From Comamonas thiooxydans (GTDB lineage: Bacteria > Pseudomonadota > Gammaproteobacteria > Burkholderiales > Burkholderiaceae_C), in the NCBI RefSeq assembly GCF_002157685.2, contig NZ_AP026738.1, forward strand, positions 5,394,001 to 5,458,000: DNA of 64,000 nucleotides. The letters are read 5' to 3'. Positions 33,054 through 41,411 of the stretch are shown piece after piece (within the stretch, counting starts at the first letter, position 1; each line of letters opens with the position of its first letter). The notes beneath the pieces were generated by a model that did no database searches, had not been told where the DNA came from, and saw only the letters and a list, made by a program, of their open reading frames with translations. Position numbers and translations under genes: made by a program.

Positions 33054-34028
33054 TCAGTCCAGCTTCACGCCAGCAGCCTTGATGACCTCACCCCAGCGCT
33101 TGGCTTCGGTGCGCGCCAGCTGGTGGAACTGCTCTGGCGTGCCGGGCAGGGCTTCCATGCCGAAGTCGGCCATGCGCTTGACCACATCGGGGTCCTTGAG
33201 GGCTTTTTGCAGGTCTGCGTTGAGACGCTGCACGATGGCTGGCGGCAATCCCTTGGGGCCCAGAATGCCCTGGAAGGCATAGACCTCGGAATCCTTGAGA
33301 CCCAGCTCGGCCAGCGTGGGCACATTGGGAAGATTGGGCACGCGCTTGGCCGTGCCTATTGCCAGAGCCCGCACCTTGCCGGACTGAATCACGGGCAGGC
33401 CCGATGCCAGATCCAGGAACATGCAGGGCACCTGGCCGCCCATCACATCGGCCAGCGCGGGCGCGGCGCCCTTGTAGGGGATATGGGTCAGACTGGTGCC
33501 GGTGCGGTTCTTGAACAGCTCCATGGCCAGATGGTGGGGCGAGCCATTGCCGGGCGAGGCATAGTTGAGCTTGCCGGGGTTGGCCTTGGCATAGGCCAGG
33601 AATTCCTTGAAGTCCTTGGCTTCGAACGCGGGGTTGACCACCAGCGCCATGGGGAAGCGGCTGATGCCGCCCACATAGGTGAAATCCTTGTCGGGGCTGA
33701 AAGGCAGCTTGCTGAACAGGTGCTCGTTGAACGCCAGGATGGCGTTGTCGGCCGACATGATGGTGTAGCCATCGGGCTTGGCCGCGGCAACGAGCTGGCC
33801 GCCGATATTGGTCGAAGCGCCGGGACGGTTGTCCACCACGATGGTCTGGTTCAGCGTCTTGCGCATGGACTCTGCCACGGTGCGGGCCAGCACATCGGTA
33901 CCGCCTCCGGGTGGGTAGGGCACAACCCAGCGCACAGGGTTGGCGGGCCAGTCCTGCGCCATGGCGAAGGGGGATGCGGCAGCAGCCGAACTGGCTGCCA
34001 CGGCAGCCAGGAATTGACGACGATCCAT
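33054..34028 (-). CDS. Bug-family (TctC) solute-binding protein
   Basis: The 324-aa periplasmic protein begins MDRRQFLAAVAASSAAAA, a twin-arginine-like signal, then WPANPVRWVVPYPPGGGTDVLART. The PPGG loop and DNRPGAST are Bug hallmarks for carboxylate ligands. AAGGAGACA precedes the ATG. It stands alone, without TctAB or an obvious enzyme partner; the FAH-family hydrolase at 35187 is on the same strand but separated by a TraB-like gene. It is a paralogue, not a close copy, of the Bug protein at 12837-13805. Confidence 0.92.
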   Translation of the reverse strand: MDRRQFLAAVAASSAAAASPFAMAQDWPANPVRWVVPYPPGGGTDVLARTVAESMRKTLNQTIVVDNRPGASTNIGGQLVAAAKPDGYTIMSADNAILAFNEHLFSKLPFSPDKDFTYVGGISRFPMALVVNPAFEAKDFKEFLAYAKANPGKLNYASPGNGSPHHLAMELFKNRTGTSLTHIPYKGAAPALADVMGGQVPCMFLDLASGLPVIQSGKVRALAIGTAKRVPNLPNVPTLAELGLKDSEVYAFQGILGPKGLPPAIVQRLNADLQKALKDPDVVKRMADFGMEALPGTPEQFHQLARTEAKRWGEVIKAAGVKLD

Positions 34029-34099
34029 CGTTTGTCTCCTTGAGGGTGATGTAGGGGGTTGTGGAATGTTTTTTAGACCCCGCCAGGCTGCCTTTTTCT

Positions 34100-34125
34100 A
34101 TTAATTGATAGCTGCCTGCGCTTGT
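34100..34125 (+). repeat. Interspersed repeat, copy 2 (family B), partial
   Basis: ATTAATTGATAGCTGCC followed by TGCGCTTGT matches the reverse strand of 5573-5598 at most positions but lacks the hairpin's second arm. It lies just past the stop of the TraB-like gene on the opposite strand. Confidence 0.55.
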
Positions 34126-34127
34126 CT

Positions 34128-35168
34128 CTATTCGGTTTGAATCGGCTTTGACTCCGATTTCTGTATGGGTGGCAGTTTGAAGCTCACGCGCTCGACCCGG
34201 TAGCCTTTCTGACGCAGCAGCTCAGGCAGGCCCTTGGGCCCGACCATATGCAGCGCACCCACGGCAGCAAACACGGTCTTGCCCTGCTGGAGCTGACGAA
34301 CAATGCCATCCGCCATGCCCGGATTGCGTCCATCCATGAGGCGCGCGTACTTGAGCCGGTCACGCTCGGTCTTGATGCAGTCGCACCAGTCGGCATAGTT
34401 CTCCAGCTGTTTTTCATTGCCGCTGGCCCAGATATTCGCCAGTTGCAGCAGGATTTCCGGAGCCTTGGGGTCATCAAGCTGGTCCAGCCCATCGCGCACA
34501 CTTTCCTGCACCTCCAAGGGATCGTCGGAAAGCAGCTCCTCGAGCTGGGTCTGCACCGATTCCAGCCCCAGCACGGGCTTGTGCAATGCATGGGCCATGC
34601 CCGCCAGCAACAGGTCGGCGCCAAACTCGGCCACCAGCCCCTGCTTGCGGCCCAGTTGGCTGACCAGGCCCAGCAGCTGGGCGTCCGGACGTTGCGTGCT
34701 CAGATGTTCGGCACAGGTTCGCTTGCGCTGTTGCGCCAGCCGGGCGTCCAGCTCTGCGGGCAGCGCAGGGGCGTCGACACGGGCCTTGAAGCCGTCGATC
34801 AACTGCTGCATGACCTGCGGATTCAGCACATCCAGCTCCAGCGCCAGCAAATCCGTCGCAACCATGGCACGCAAGATGGTGCGGCCGGGCAAGATCCACT
34901 CCCGCTTGCCCACATGCAAAGTGCCGTAAAGCCAGCTGGTGCGCTCGCCGTCCTGCACGCGCCAGAGCAGGCCTCTGTCCTGCATATGGGGGGCCATGGC
35001 CTGCACTTCGGCCGGCGTTGGCGGGCTGAACGGTGGCGGGCAACTGGCAGCAGATTCGGCGGCTGGCTCTGCCGCCATGGACAGGCCCGTCAACAAAGCG
35101 AGCGCCATGGCCGGCACGGCCTTCAGAGGCAAAATCCAGCGCGAGAGATTCAGACTTGGCATGGGCAT
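34128..35168 (-). CDS. TraB/GumN-family protein (TIKI-like), exported
   Basis: The 346-aa protein has an N-terminal signal (residues 1-33, ending LSMAAEPAAE), then WLYGTLHVGKREW, which carries the GxxH motif of the TraB/PrgY/GumN/TIKI family. The matching C-terminal AVGALHMVGPKGLPELLRQKGY gives the second motif. Eukaryotic TIKI members are metalloproteases; the bacterial function is unproven. It follows the FAH-family gene by 18 bases and may be co-transcribed with it. No Shine-Dalgarno sequence is evident, and an alternative ATG is two codons in. Confidence 0.85.
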   Translation of the reverse strand: MPMPSLNLSRWILPLKAVPAMALALLTGLSMAAEPAAESAASCPPPFSPPTPAEVQAMAPHMQDRGLLWRVQDGERTSWLYGTLHVGKREWILPGRTILRAMVATDLLALELDVLNPQVMQQLIDGFKARVDAPALPAELDARLAQQRKRTCAEHLSTQRPDAQLLGLVSQLGRKQGLVAEFGADLLLAGMAHALHKPVLGLESVQTQLEELLSDDPLEVQESVRDGLDQLDDPKAPEILLQLANIWASGNEKQLENYADWCDCIKTERDRLKYARLMDGRNPGMADGIVRQLQQGKTVFAAVGALHMVGPKGLPELLRQKGYRVERVSFKLPPIQKSESKPIQTE

Positions 35169-35186
35169 GGCGACTGCAACGGAGGC

Positions 35187-36257
35187 TTAGTCTTCAGAGC
35201 TATCCAGAGGCTGAACTTCGGGCAAGTCATCCTTGCTGCCGCCGGGAGGCGCAATGTTCTGGTCGATGGCGCCGAAAATGCTCTGGCCGTCCTTGCCCTT
35301 CATCTCGATGCGGATGGTGTCGCCGAACTGCATGAACTCGGTCTTGGGCGCGCCGTCCTGAATGGTCTCTATGCAGCGCTTTTCGGCGATGCAGCTATAG
35401 CCTTTGGGCCATTCCATGCGCTTGTTCTTGCCGTTGCCGGTCTCCACGCCCTTGTTGCTCACCGTGCCGCTGCCCACGATGGAGCCGGCGCGTACATTGC
35501 GGGTCTTGGCGATATGGGCGATCAACTGGCCGAAGTGAAAAGTCATCTCCTCGCCCGCATCGCACATGCCGACCTTGCGGCCGTTCCAGGTGCTCTGCAG
35601 CGTCAGATGCAGACGGCCGCCCTTCCAGGCATCGCCCAGCTCGTCCAGTGTCACGGCCACAGGGCTGAAAGCCGTGGCGGGCTTGCTCTGAAAGAAACCA
35701 AAGCCCTTGGCCAGTTCGCCGGGAATCAGATTGCGCAGGCTCACGTCATTGACCAGCATGACGAGACGGACGCCATCCAGCGCATCCTTGGCATCCGTGC
35801 CCATGGGCACATCGCCGGTGACGACGGCAATCTCTGCCTCGAAGTCTATGCCCATGGCCGTGCTGGGCACGATCACATCGTCGCAGGGGCCGATGAAATC
35901 ATCGCTGCCGCCCTGGTACATCAGCGGGTCGGTGTAGAAGTTGGCCGGCACCTCGGCATTGCGCGCCTTGCGCACCAGCTCCACATGGTTGATATAGGCC
36001 GAGCCATCGGCCCACTGATAAGCTCGCGGCAGCGGTGCCATGCAGCGCTGGGGATCGAAGGGAAACGCGTGGCGGGCCTTGCCGTGATTGAGTTCATGCG
36101 ACAGATCCTGCAACTGGGGAGCCATATAGCTCCAGTCGTCCAGCACCTGCTGCATGCGATTGGCAATGCCGGTGGCATAGCAGGCCTGGCTCAGGTCACG
36201 CGAGACCACGACCAGTTGCCCGTCGCGCGAGCCATCCTTGTACGTTGCCAGTTTCAT
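35187..36257 (-). CDS. Fumarylacetoacetate hydrolase (FAH) family protein
   Basis: The 356-aa cytoplasmic enzyme has an N-terminal domain (1-90) and an FAH fold: YQGGSDDFIGPCDDVIVPS, the acidic metal ligands in GIDFEAEIAVVTGDVP, and SLRNLIPGELAKGFGFFQSKPATAFSPVAVT. Members hydrolyse or decarboxylate acylpyruvate-type products of aromatic ring cleavage. It is longer than the roughly 280-aa catechol-pathway members and resembles the 'FAH family' group seen near IclR regulators. GAGGGGCAGAG precedes ATG 36257. An IclR gene is divergent with an operator between them. Confidence 0.88.
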   Translation of the reverse strand: MKLATYKDGSRDGQLVVVSRDLSQACYATGIANRMQQVLDDWSYMAPQLQDLSHELNHGKARHAFPFDPQRCMAPLPRAYQWADGSAYINHVELVRKARNAEVPANFYTDPLMYQGGSDDFIGPCDDVIVPSTAMGIDFEAEIAVVTGDVPMGTDAKDALDGVRLVMLVNDVSLRNLIPGELAKGFGFFQSKPATAFSPVAVTLDELGDAWKGGRLHLTLQSTWNGRKVGMCDAGEEMTFHFGQLIAHIAKTRNVRAGSIVGSGTVSNKGVETGNGKNKRMEWPKGYSCIAEKRCIETIQDGAPKTEFMQFGDTIRIEMKGKDGQSIFGAIDQNIAPPGGSKDDLPEVQPLDSSED

Positions 36258-36326
36258 TCTCTGCCCCTCTGCTCACGGCAGCGGTGCTGGCACAATGCCT
36301 GACAACGCTAGCCAAAATTACGATTG

Positions 36327-36342
36327 GTTAAATTGATTTAAC
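36327..36342. promoter_or_regulatory. Palindromic operator between the FAH and IclR genes
   Basis: GTTAAATTGATTTAAC is a perfect 7-bp inverted repeat (GTTAAAT/ATTTAAC) around TG in an AT-rich 109-base divergent promoter. Its length and symmetry fit an IclR-family dimer site controlling both genes. Confidence 0.65.
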
Positions 36343-36366
36343 TAAACAAAACACGATTCTATTGCA

Positions 36367-37158
36367 ATGGAAAAGGAACGCGCAGGGATTCAGTCGGTCG
36401 AAGTGGGTTTCTCCCTCATCGAAGCGCTGGCACAGGCCAGCGGCCCGCTGATGCTCAAGGATGTCGCCGCTGCCGCCGGCATGAGTGCCGCCAAGGCTCA
36501 CCGCTATCTGGTGAGCTTTCAGCGCATCGGTCTGGTGACGCAGGACGAGCGCAATTCGCGCTACGACCTGGGCCCTGCGGCGCTCAAGATCGGCCTGGCA
36601 TCGCTGGCCCGCCTCGACCCGGTGCGTCTGGCACGGGAGCGCATTCCGGCACTGCTCGAGACACTGAACCACACACTGGCCATCGCCGTCTGGGGCAACC
36701 ATGGCCCGACCATCGTGCATTGGGAGGAATCGGCGCAATCCGTCACCGCCAACCTGCGTCTGGGCGACGTTATGCCCATGCTGGCCTCGGCCACGGGGCG
36801 CTGCTTCGGCGCCTGGCTGCCGCGCGAGGCTACGGCCGCATTGCTGGAGCCCGAGATCGAGCGTGCACGCAAGGCCAGACGTCAGGACCTGCCCCAGACC
36901 GAAGAGGCCGTGGCGGACATGCTGGCCGAGGTCCGTACGCGCGGCACGGCCCGCGTGGTCGACACCGTGCTGCCGGGCATCGTGGCCTTTTGCGTGCCGG
37001 TCTTCGACGCATCCGGCCATATCGTGCTGGGTCTGATGACCCTGGGCTCGCTGGCGACTTTCGACCCGGACTATGGTGGAGCCATAGACGCGCCACTGCA
37101 GGCTGCCGCCCGCCAGCTTTCCAGCGATCTGGGCTGGCGCGCCGATCCCAGCCACTGA
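36367..37158 (+). CDS. IclR-family transcriptional regulator
   Basis: The 263-aa regulator has an N-terminal winged helix (residues about 12-75: SLIEALAQASGPLMLKDVAAAAG, then SAAKAHRYLVSFQRIGLV) and a GAF-like IclR effector domain (about 85-255, including AVWGNHGPTIVHWEES). AAAGGA lies near the ATG. It is divergent from the FAH-family hydrolase and most likely controls that gene in response to a pathway intermediate, using the palindrome at 36327-36342. Confidence 0.92.
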   Translation: MEKERAGIQSVEVGFSLIEALAQASGPLMLKDVAAAAGMSAAKAHRYLVSFQRIGLVTQDERNSRYDLGPAALKIGLASLARLDPVRLARERIPALLETLNHTLAIAVWGNHGPTIVHWEESAQSVTANLRLGDVMPMLASATGRCFGAWLPREATAALLEPEIERARKARRQDLPQTEEAVADMLAEVRTRGTARVVDTVLPGIVAFCVPVFDASGHIVLGLMTLGSLATFDPDYGGAIDAPLQAAARQLSSDLGWRADPSH

Positions 37159-37183
37159 AACCCGCAATCTCCGATCCACGCTC

Positions 37184-38332
37184 ATGGGCCGCACCCCTCA
37201 GGCAAGCCAGACACGCAAAGCACTGCTGCCCATCACCGGCGTGGTGCTGGCAGCCCACGGGCTGCTGCTCTGGGGCCTGCCCGAACTGAGCCCACCGGAC
37301 CAAGCGGCGGACGCCCAGATCGTGATGGAGACGCGCATGCTGCAGGCGCCCCCTCCTCCGCCGCCACCGCCTGCCGCTCCCAAGCCGGCTGCGCCGCCTG
37401 CCGCTCCTAAGCCCCGGGTTTCGCCCCGGGCGCCAGTACCGGCTCCTGCCCCCATCCCGGACGAACAGGAGTCAGCACCAAATCCGCCTCTAACTCAGGA
37501 ATCACAAGCGCAAGCAGCTCCTGAAACAGAAGCATCTGTCAATACGGAGCAGCCCACTGCTGCTGCAGAGCCGGCTCCCGAGCCCATGGCCGAGCCTCCC
37601 GAAGCCAATGGTGCCGACACGGCCCGCCCCATCCAGGTCACGCCCGCAGGCAGCGCACCGCTGCCACCTGGCTCCGTGCTGCCCGTCACCCTGCCCAACT
37701 CCGCCACGCTGGAGTTCAATGCCTCGGGTCAGGTCAAGGGTTTTCAATACTCGGCCGGCGCCCAGCTGCAATGGCAGCATGACGGCCAGTATTACCAGGC
37801 CAGGCAGTCGATCAGCATGTTCCTGCTCGGCGAGCGCGCCCAGACCAGCGAGGGGCTGATCACGCCCAAGGGCCTGCAACCGCTCAACTTCAGCGACAAG
37901 GGGCGAAAAACCCAGTCCGCCGCCTTTGATGTGGCCAGTGGCAAGGCGCACTACAGCGGCGGCCAGACCGATGCGGCCATCGGCGATGGAGTGCAGGACC
38001 GCCTCAGCGTGTTTCTGCAGCTCTCGGCCCTGATGGCTGCCGCCCCCGAGAAATATCCACCAGGCACGCTGATAGAGCTGACCACCAGCAGCGCACGCTC
38101 GGCCGTGCGCTGGCAGTTCCGCGTGGGTGCCAGCGAGGCGCTGGAGCTGCCGTTTGGCAGCGTCATGGCGCTGCGCCTGGACAAACTGCCCGGCAAAAGC
38201 AGCAGCGACCAGCGCGGCTCGGTCTGGCTGGCTCCGTCCATGCAATACCTGCCCGTGCGCATCAAGCTCACTCAGGGACAGGACGACTTTGTCGACCTGC
38301 AGCTCAAGAAATATCTGCCCGCGCCGCAATAG
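37184..38332 (+). CDS. DUF3108 domain protein with proline-rich linker
   Basis: The 382-aa protein has an N-terminal hydrophobic anchor (about residues 13-32), a long low-complexity linker rich in Pro, Ala and Glu (about 45-150, including nine consecutive Pro), and a C-terminal DUF3108 domain (about 165-380: AQLQWQHDGQYYQARQSISM, ERAQTSEGLITPKGLQP). DUF3108 proteins are envelope proteins of unknown function with a lipocalin-like beta fold. The linker would let the domain reach into the periplasm. The gene starts 25 bases after the IclR stop but is probably unrelated to it. Confidence 0.85.
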   Translation: MGRTPQASQTRKALLPITGVVLAAHGLLLWGLPELSPPDQAADAQIVMETRMLQAPPPPPPPPAAPKPAAPPAAPKPRVSPRAPVPAPAPIPDEQESAPNPPLTQESQAQAAPETEASVNTEQPTAAAEPAPEPMAEPPEANGADTARPIQVTPAGSAPLPPGSVLPVTLPNSATLEFNASGQVKGFQYSAGAQLQWQHDGQYYQARQSISMFLLGERAQTSEGLITPKGLQPLNFSDKGRKTQSAAFDVASGKAHYSGGQTDAAIGDGVQDRLSVFLQLSALMAAAPEKYPPGTLIELTTSSARSAVRWQFRVGASEALELPFGSVMALRLDKLPGKSSSDQRGSVWLAPSMQYLPVRIKLTQGQDDFVDLQLKKYLPAPQ

Positions 38333-38616
38333 CCTCCATGCCGCCCCCTGGCGTAAACCCCGGGAGCACCGCGCCCCAAGCGTTCACTCACCTCCCAGTC
38401 AAGGCCTGTAACCTGCATCGGCTCGGGCTGAACGCTGTCGCGCCATTCAAGGACTTGCCTACTACAGATCGGGAAAGCCGGTTGCCCACAACCATGTCAA
38501 ATCCATGGAATACTGTGCCCAAGTGCCAAGAGCAGGCATTTCCACCTTGAAATGCGGCACCCTGTCGCCATATCCATGGCAGGCATGCTCATAACGGAAG
38601 TGAAAGGAGGAACACC

Positions 38617-38916
38617 ATGCAAATGCTTTACGACTCTGAATCCTTTGCGGTGCTCCATCTGCGTCCCGATATGGAGGCAGACGTTCCGGCAGGCAAAGCC
38701 AAGGCCGAGACCGAGCAAGCCCACCAACTGCCGCGCCACGGCTTTGAAATCGTGGACAAGCGCTCGGGCAAGGAGGTGTATCTGGATGGCTCCTGGGCCG
38801 AAATGTTCCAGAAGCAGATCCTCGCCTGGCAGCAGGACGCCCCCACCGAGGAGGAGGTGGAGGAAATTCTCGACACCTACACGGGCCTGGCCCAGCAGCC
38901 GGTCATCATTCACTGA
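38617..38916 (+). CDS. DUF3567 family protein, 99 aa
   Basis: A strong AAAGGAGG precedes ATG 38617. The small acidic cytoplasmic protein contains HGFEIVDKRSGKEVYLDGSW and an acidic helix (TEEEVEEILDTY), the hallmarks of the betaproteobacterial DUF3567 family. Its function is unknown. The 284 bases upstream (38333-38616) hold no gene I can support and presumably the promoter. It is terminated by a strong hairpin. Confidence 0.9.
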   Translation: MQMLYDSESFAVLHLRPDMEADVPAGKAKAETEQAHQLPRHGFEIVDKRSGKEVYLDGSWAEMFQKQILAWQQDAPTEEEVEEILDTYTGLAQQPVIIH

Positions 38917-38924
38917 ACACCTTG

Positions 38925-38955
38925 CAAAAAGCCACTCGAAAGAGTGGCTTTTTTG
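38925..38955 (+). terminator. Rho-independent terminator
   Basis: AAAAAGCCACTC, GAAA tetraloop, GAGTGGCTTTTTT: an 8-bp stem with T-run just after the DUF3567 gene. The A-run before it gives some activity on the other strand as well. Confidence 0.93.
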
Positions 38956-38999
38956 ATGCCTGAATAACGCTGCAGCACCTATCAGGAAATCGTGAGCTG

Positions 39000-39233
39000 C
39001 TATGACTTTCTGCACAACAGCATCAACACGCTGGCAGGCAGCATGCAGCCGAAAAAACCCAGCAGCCACCCTGCCGCGCCCAGCGTCAGCCAGTGACCCC
39101 AGTCAATGCCCTGCCCTGCGCAGTGAATCTCGCATTGGGGATTGTGGTCCCAGGCCATCCACATCAGAAGTCCGGCCAGCAGCAGGCCCACGCAGACACT
39201 GATGATCAGGCAGAGCTTCCAGCGCTTTGGCAT
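39000..39233 (-). CDS. Hypothetical small membrane protein, 77 aa
   Basis: ATG 39233 lies 8 bases after the AbrB-type gene's stop, in the same direction, which suggests co-translation. The protein begins with a basic N-terminus (MPKRWK), a transmembrane helix (about 7-27), a loop with two Cys (PQCEIHCAGQ), a second hydrophobic helix (about 48-70), and ends LLCRKS. No family is recognised. The frame stays open far upstream, but that part is antisense-like within the AbrB gene. Confidence 0.5.
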   Translation of the reverse strand: MPKRWKLCLIISVCVGLLLAGLLMWMAWDHNPQCEIHCAGQGIDWGHWLTLGAAGWLLGFFGCMLPASVLMLLCRKS

Positions 39234-39241
39234 GCTGCGGA

Positions 39242-40342
39242 TTATGGCTGCGTCTTCGGCGGCGCACTGCTCAGCCAGCGGTAAAGCGGCGCCACCAGCA
39301 ACAGCACGGCAATCAGCCGGCAGACCTGGAAGGCCGTGACCACGGGCACGCCCAGCTGCAGCACCTTGGCGGTGATGGCCATCTCGGTAATGCCACCCGG
39401 CGATGTGCCCAGCAGCAAGGTGACCCAGGGCAGGCCTGTGGCACCGTGCAGCAGCCAGGCGAAGCCCGCGCAAACCGCCATCAGCCCCACGGTACCCAGC
39501 GCCACCATGCCCAGCCAGCGCGGCGCCGTGTGCAGGAACTCACGGCGAAAGCGCACCCCCAGGCTGACGCCGATCACCAGCTGGGCGGCATTCATCAGCC
39601 ATTGCGGCACGGCGGACAGCTCCAGGCCTGCCATGGTCAGGCCCATGGATACGGCCAGAGCGCCCAGAAACCAGGGGTTCGCACGCCTGAGCCTGAGCAT
39701 CAGCAATGCCCCGGCGCCAGTGGCCAGCGCCAGCCAGGCAAAGCCCGGCCATTGCACATTGCGCACGCTGGGCAGCGTCAGGCCGGGGTCGCCCTGCAGC
39801 CCCGCCCATTGCAAGGCAAAAGGAATGCTCACCGTGACGATCACCAGCCGCAGGCTATGCGCCGCGGCCACCAGATCGGTGCGTGCATGCTCGCGCTCGG
39901 CCAGCAGCGTCATCTCCGAGGCTGCGCCTATCGCGCCCGAGAAATAGGTCGTGGCGCGCAAGCGCTCTTCGTCCATGCCCGGTTGCGCCAGCATGGAGGC
40001 TGCCTGCACGCGATACAGCCAGCGCCCGAAGCCCCAGCCCAGCAGCAAGGCCCAGGCAATGGCCAACGCAATCGCCCACCACAGGCCGGCCACCAGTTCG
40101 GTCACTGCAGGCGTGAAGTACAGGCCCAGCGCGCCGCCTATCGTCCACTGCCCCAGATCGCGCAACCTGGCCCAGCTCTGGGTGGGCGCTCCACCAATCG
40201 ATAGCAGGGAGATGGAAATCAGCGGCCCCAGCATCCAGGGCAGCGGCGTATGCAGCATCAGACAGAGCTGGGCGGCCAGCCAGGCCAGCAGCAGGGTGGC
40301 GGCCACACGGGCCAGAAACGCGGGGGGAAGCAATACGGACAT
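39242..40342 (-). CDS. AbrB-family (PF05145) inner-membrane protein
   Basis: The 366-aa hydrophobic protein has about ten helices in two homologous halves; each half has a PWMLGP-like or LGTSPGGITEMA segment, the 'membrane AbrB duplication' pattern. The name comes from annotation history and does not imply DNA binding; a transport role is likely. ATG 40342 (MSVLLPPAFLARVAATLLLAWLA) begins at the first helix. It is divergent from the ChaN-like lipoprotein gene across 147 bases and is followed by a small coupled membrane-protein gene. Confidence 0.85.
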   Translation of the reverse strand: MSVLLPPAFLARVAATLLLAWLAAQLCLMLHTPLPWMLGPLISISLLSIGGAPTQSWARLRDLGQWTIGGALGLYFTPAVTELVAGLWWAIALAIAWALLLGWGFGRWLYRVQAASMLAQPGMDEERLRATTYFSGAIGAASEMTLLAEREHARTDLVAAAHSLRLVIVTVSIPFALQWAGLQGDPGLTLPSVRNVQWPGFAWLALATGAGALLMLRLRRANPWFLGALAVSMGLTMAGLELSAVPQWLMNAAQLVIGVSLGVRFRREFLHTAPRWLGMVALGTVGLMAVCAGFAWLLHGATGLPWVTLLLGTSPGGITEMAITAKVLQLGVPVVTAFQVCRLIAVLLLVAPLYRWLSSAPPKTQP

Positions 40343-40489
40343 GTGCACGGGAATCCGGCAAGGCACGACAATGGACGCGCGACAGGGGCAATGCCCCGCA
40401 GTATCGCGGCAAAACTCGGTGGGCAAAGCCGGTACGAAATCTACAGCTACGAAGCCATGCCCCGTCTCAGACGAACGCAATCAGCTCAT

Positions 40490-41386
40490 ATGTGGACTTT
40501 CATTTCTGCGGCGCAGCCGCGCCAGCGTTTCAATCCTTTGGCCCTGACAGCTCTAGCCAGCGCCCTGCTGCTGGGCGGCTGCGCCCATCAAAGCGCTCAG
40601 TTGACCTCCGACACCGAATGGCAGCAGACACTGGGGCAGTGGGCCGGAACACCGGTCATTCTGCTCGGCGAGCAGCATGACCAGATCGCCCATCATCAGT
40701 GGGAAGCCGCTACCGTGCGCCACCTGGCAGCGCAAGGCAGGCTCGCAGCCCTGGTGGTCGAGATGGCCCCCGCAGGCGGCAGCACCCGGAGTCTGCCGGC
40801 ATCGGCCAGCGACGAGGAAGTGAAGGCCGCGCTGCAATGGGCCCAGGGCGGCGGCCCGGGCGGCTGGCCCTGGCAGGACTATGGCCCGGTGGTGATGGCT
40901 GCCGTGAAAGCCGGCGTGCCCGTGCTCGGCGGCAATCTGCCGCGCCCCCGGATGAAGCAGGCCATGGGCGAGTCCCGCTACGACGCACACCTGCCGGCTG
41001 CGGGCTGGCAGCTGCAGCTCGACGCCATCAAGGATGGCCACTGCGGCCTGCTGCCCGAATCGCAGTTCGCGCCCATGGCCCGCATTCAGCTGGCTCGCGA
41101 CGAAGCCATGGCCAGGGTGACTGAAACAGCGGTGCGCGAGCTGGGCCAGCCCGGCAAAAGCGTGCTGCTGGTGGCGGGCCGCGGCCATGTGCGCAGCGAT
41201 ATCGGCGTGCCGACCTGGCTGCCCGGCGATTTCAAGCAAAAAGTGGCCATAGCCCAATCAGACAAAGCGCAGACTGCCATCACGATGAAAGCAGACAAAC
41301 AGCTGACACTGGAGGGCAACGCCTCCGAGGATCAATGCCAGCAACTGCGCGATCAATGGAAAAACAGACCCGCGCCCAAGTCTTGA
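40490..41386 (+). CDS. ChaN-family lipoprotein (haem/iron-related)
   Basis: The 298-aa protein has a lipoprotein signal with lipobox LLLGGC and a ChaN domain: VILLGEQHDQIAHHQWE near the N-terminus and SVLLVAGRGHVRSDIGVPTWL towards the C-terminus, the motifs that in ChaN bind haem cofacially. An iron-related envelope role is inferred. The start could also be ATG 40457, adding 11 residues before the signal; ATG 40490 gives a more compact n-region. It is monocistronic, and the next gene is convergent (25-base gap). Confidence 0.85.
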   Translation: MWTFISAAQPRQRFNPLALTALASALLLGGCAHQSAQLTSDTEWQQTLGQWAGTPVILLGEQHDQIAHHQWEAATVRHLAAQGRLAALVVEMAPAGGSTRSLPASASDEEVKAALQWAQGGGPGGWPWQDYGPVVMAAVKAGVPVLGGNLPRPRMKQAMGESRYDAHLPAAGWQLQLDAIKDGHCGLLPESQFAPMARIQLARDEAMARVTETAVRELGQPGKSVLLVAGRGHVRSDIGVPTWLPGDFKQKVAIAQSDKAQTAITMKADKQLTLEGNASEDQCQQLRDQWKNRPAPKS

Positions 41387-41411
41387 CGGGCTGCTGCAGC
41401 GCTTGTGATCC

